In this document: positions 5,313-6,024 of the stretch, in pieces
Numbering within the stretch: position 1 is the stretch's first letter
Layout: each line of letters begins with the position of its first letter
Assembly (NCBI GenBank): GCA_020846105.1
Contig: JADLEN010000269.1
Location: 1-6,024 of the forward strand
DNA length: 6,024 bases
Reading direction: 5' to 3'
Origin: Chitinophagaceae bacterium
GTDB lineage: Bacteria; Bacteroidota; Bacteroidia; Chitinophagales; Chitinophagaceae
The notes under the pieces: generated by a model
Seen by the model: only the letters and a program-made list of their open reading frames with translations
The model's database searches: none
What the model was told of the DNA's origin: nothing
Position numbers and translations under genes: made by a program

Positions 5313-6024
5313 ATGTTGCACCCACAAGACGAAACCTACTATCAAATAGCTTTAAGCCTCGCTCAAGGTATTGGTGCCAAAACAGCCAATGCGCTTATTG
5401 CCCATTTTGGCTCTGCCCAAGCAGTACTAGCTGCTCCACGTAAAACACTTTTGCAAATAGATGGTTTTGGGGCACTGCGGGTAAATGCTTTACAAGATAA
5501 AGCTATTTTTGAGGCAGCCGAAAAGGAAATGAATTTTAACCTCGTCAATAAAGTACAAGTGCTTACACAAGCCGATGAAGCTTATCCACAAAGGTTATTA
5601 CATTGCGTTGATGCTCCTCAAATATTGTATTATAAAGGCAATGCAACACTTAATAGTGCCAAAACAATAGCCATTGTAGGCACACGCAAAAACACAGAAT
5701 ACGGACAGCGGCTTTGCAACGATTTGGTCGAAAGCTTAGCTGCAACTCCAGAGCTTTGTATTATTAGTGGGCTAGCACATGGTATAGACACTATAGCCCA
5801 CAAAGCAGCCCTTCGCCATCAATTGCCTACTGTAGGTGTAATGGCCAACGGACTGCACATGATATATCCTGCTGCAAATAAAAATTTAGCTGCTGAAATG
5901 CTTTTAAATGGCGGACTACTTACCGAATTTGCCTCGATTGCCAAGCTGGACAAAGGCAATTTTCCCTCGCGCAATCGGATAGTTGCTGGCATTGCCGACG
6001 CTATAGTAGTAGTAGAAAGTGATA
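5313..6024 (+). CDS. dprA: DNA-processing protein DprA, C-terminus cut by window edge
   Basis: The frame is open for 237 codons to the right edge. DprA binds incoming single-stranded DNA and loads RecA during natural transformation; it is also widely conserved in species not known to be competent. The N-terminal part (about 12-60) has a helix-hairpin-helix/SAM-like pattern with G19-I20-G21 and I49-D50-G51-F52-G53. The Rossmann-like core follows: I121-V122-G123-T124-R125 with Y130-G131, SGLAHGID (152-159) with A162-H163-K164-A165-A166-L167, N179-G180-L181 with Y185-P186, L203-T204-E205-F206, and F217-P218-S219-R220-N221-R222 followed by I223-V224-A225-G226. These are the family's DNA- and partner-binding motifs in the right order. 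The start is ATG 5313, which puts the first helix close to the N-terminus as usual. The missing part would hold the end of the core and possibly a C-terminal winged-helix domain. Variants seen: GTR for the commoner GSR, and TEF for SEF, both conservative. Confidence 0.95.
   Translation, partial: MLHPQDETYYQIALSLAQGIGAKTANALIAHFGSAQAVLAAPRKTLLQIDGFGALRVNALQDKAIFEAAEKEMNFNLVNKVQVLTQADEAYPQRLLHCVDAPQILYYKGNATLNSAKTIAIVGTRKNTEYGQRLCNDLVESLAATPELCIISGLAHGIDTIAHKAALRHQLPTVGVMANGLHMIYPAANKNLAAEMLLNGGLLTEFASIAKLDKGNFPSRNRIVAGIADAIVVVESD

Noticed and set aside
5363..5548. 61-codon minus-strand open frame
   Set aside because: It is antisense to dprA, whose motifs are unambiguous.
1..6024. Mobile element, CRISPR array, toxin-antitoxin pair, defence system or RNA gene
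   Set aside because: No transposase or integrase frame, no regularly spaced repeats, no terminal inverted repeats and no tRNA-like cloverleaf were seen; every gene is a normal chromosomal type.

Overview
The window looks like a chromosomal segment from a member of the Bacteroidota. The evidence is the AT-rich sequence, A-rich leaders without Shine-Dalgarno motifs, TAnnTTTG-type -7 promoter elements, and lineage-typical proteins: a YfhO-like polytopic membrane protein, a DUF6438-type exported protein, and a coaX / outer-membrane barrel / lptC cluster. I cannot name the genus. Both ends of the window cut through genes.

Layout, right to left along the minus strand. A small exported DUF6438-like protein (4731-5249) is followed by a tightly packed three-gene unit: type III pantothenate kinase coaX (3876-4628), a predicted outer-membrane beta-barrel protein (2606-3895) and the LPS-export lipoprotein lptC (2014-2613). 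The three genes overlap by 20 and 8 bases. After a 131-base gap comes a large YfhO-family membrane protein that runs off the left edge (1-1882). On the plus strand, dprA starts at 5313, divergent from the DUF6438 gene across a 63-base shared promoter region, and runs off the right edge.

Taken together, the minus-strand genes mostly concern the cell envelope: LPS transport (LptC), an outer-membrane barrel of unknown cargo, and a GT-C-like membrane protein. They are combined with a coenzyme A biosynthesis gene. DprA belongs to DNA uptake and recombination and has no evident link to the rest.

I see no mobile element, CRISPR array, tRNA, rRNA or phage remnant, and no clear new multi-gene system. 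The points most worth a second look are a terminator-like hairpin inside the lptC signal-peptide codons, a Cys in place of the conserved Asp of the CoaX DxGT motif, and a DUF6438 start that must lie downstream of its own promoter.
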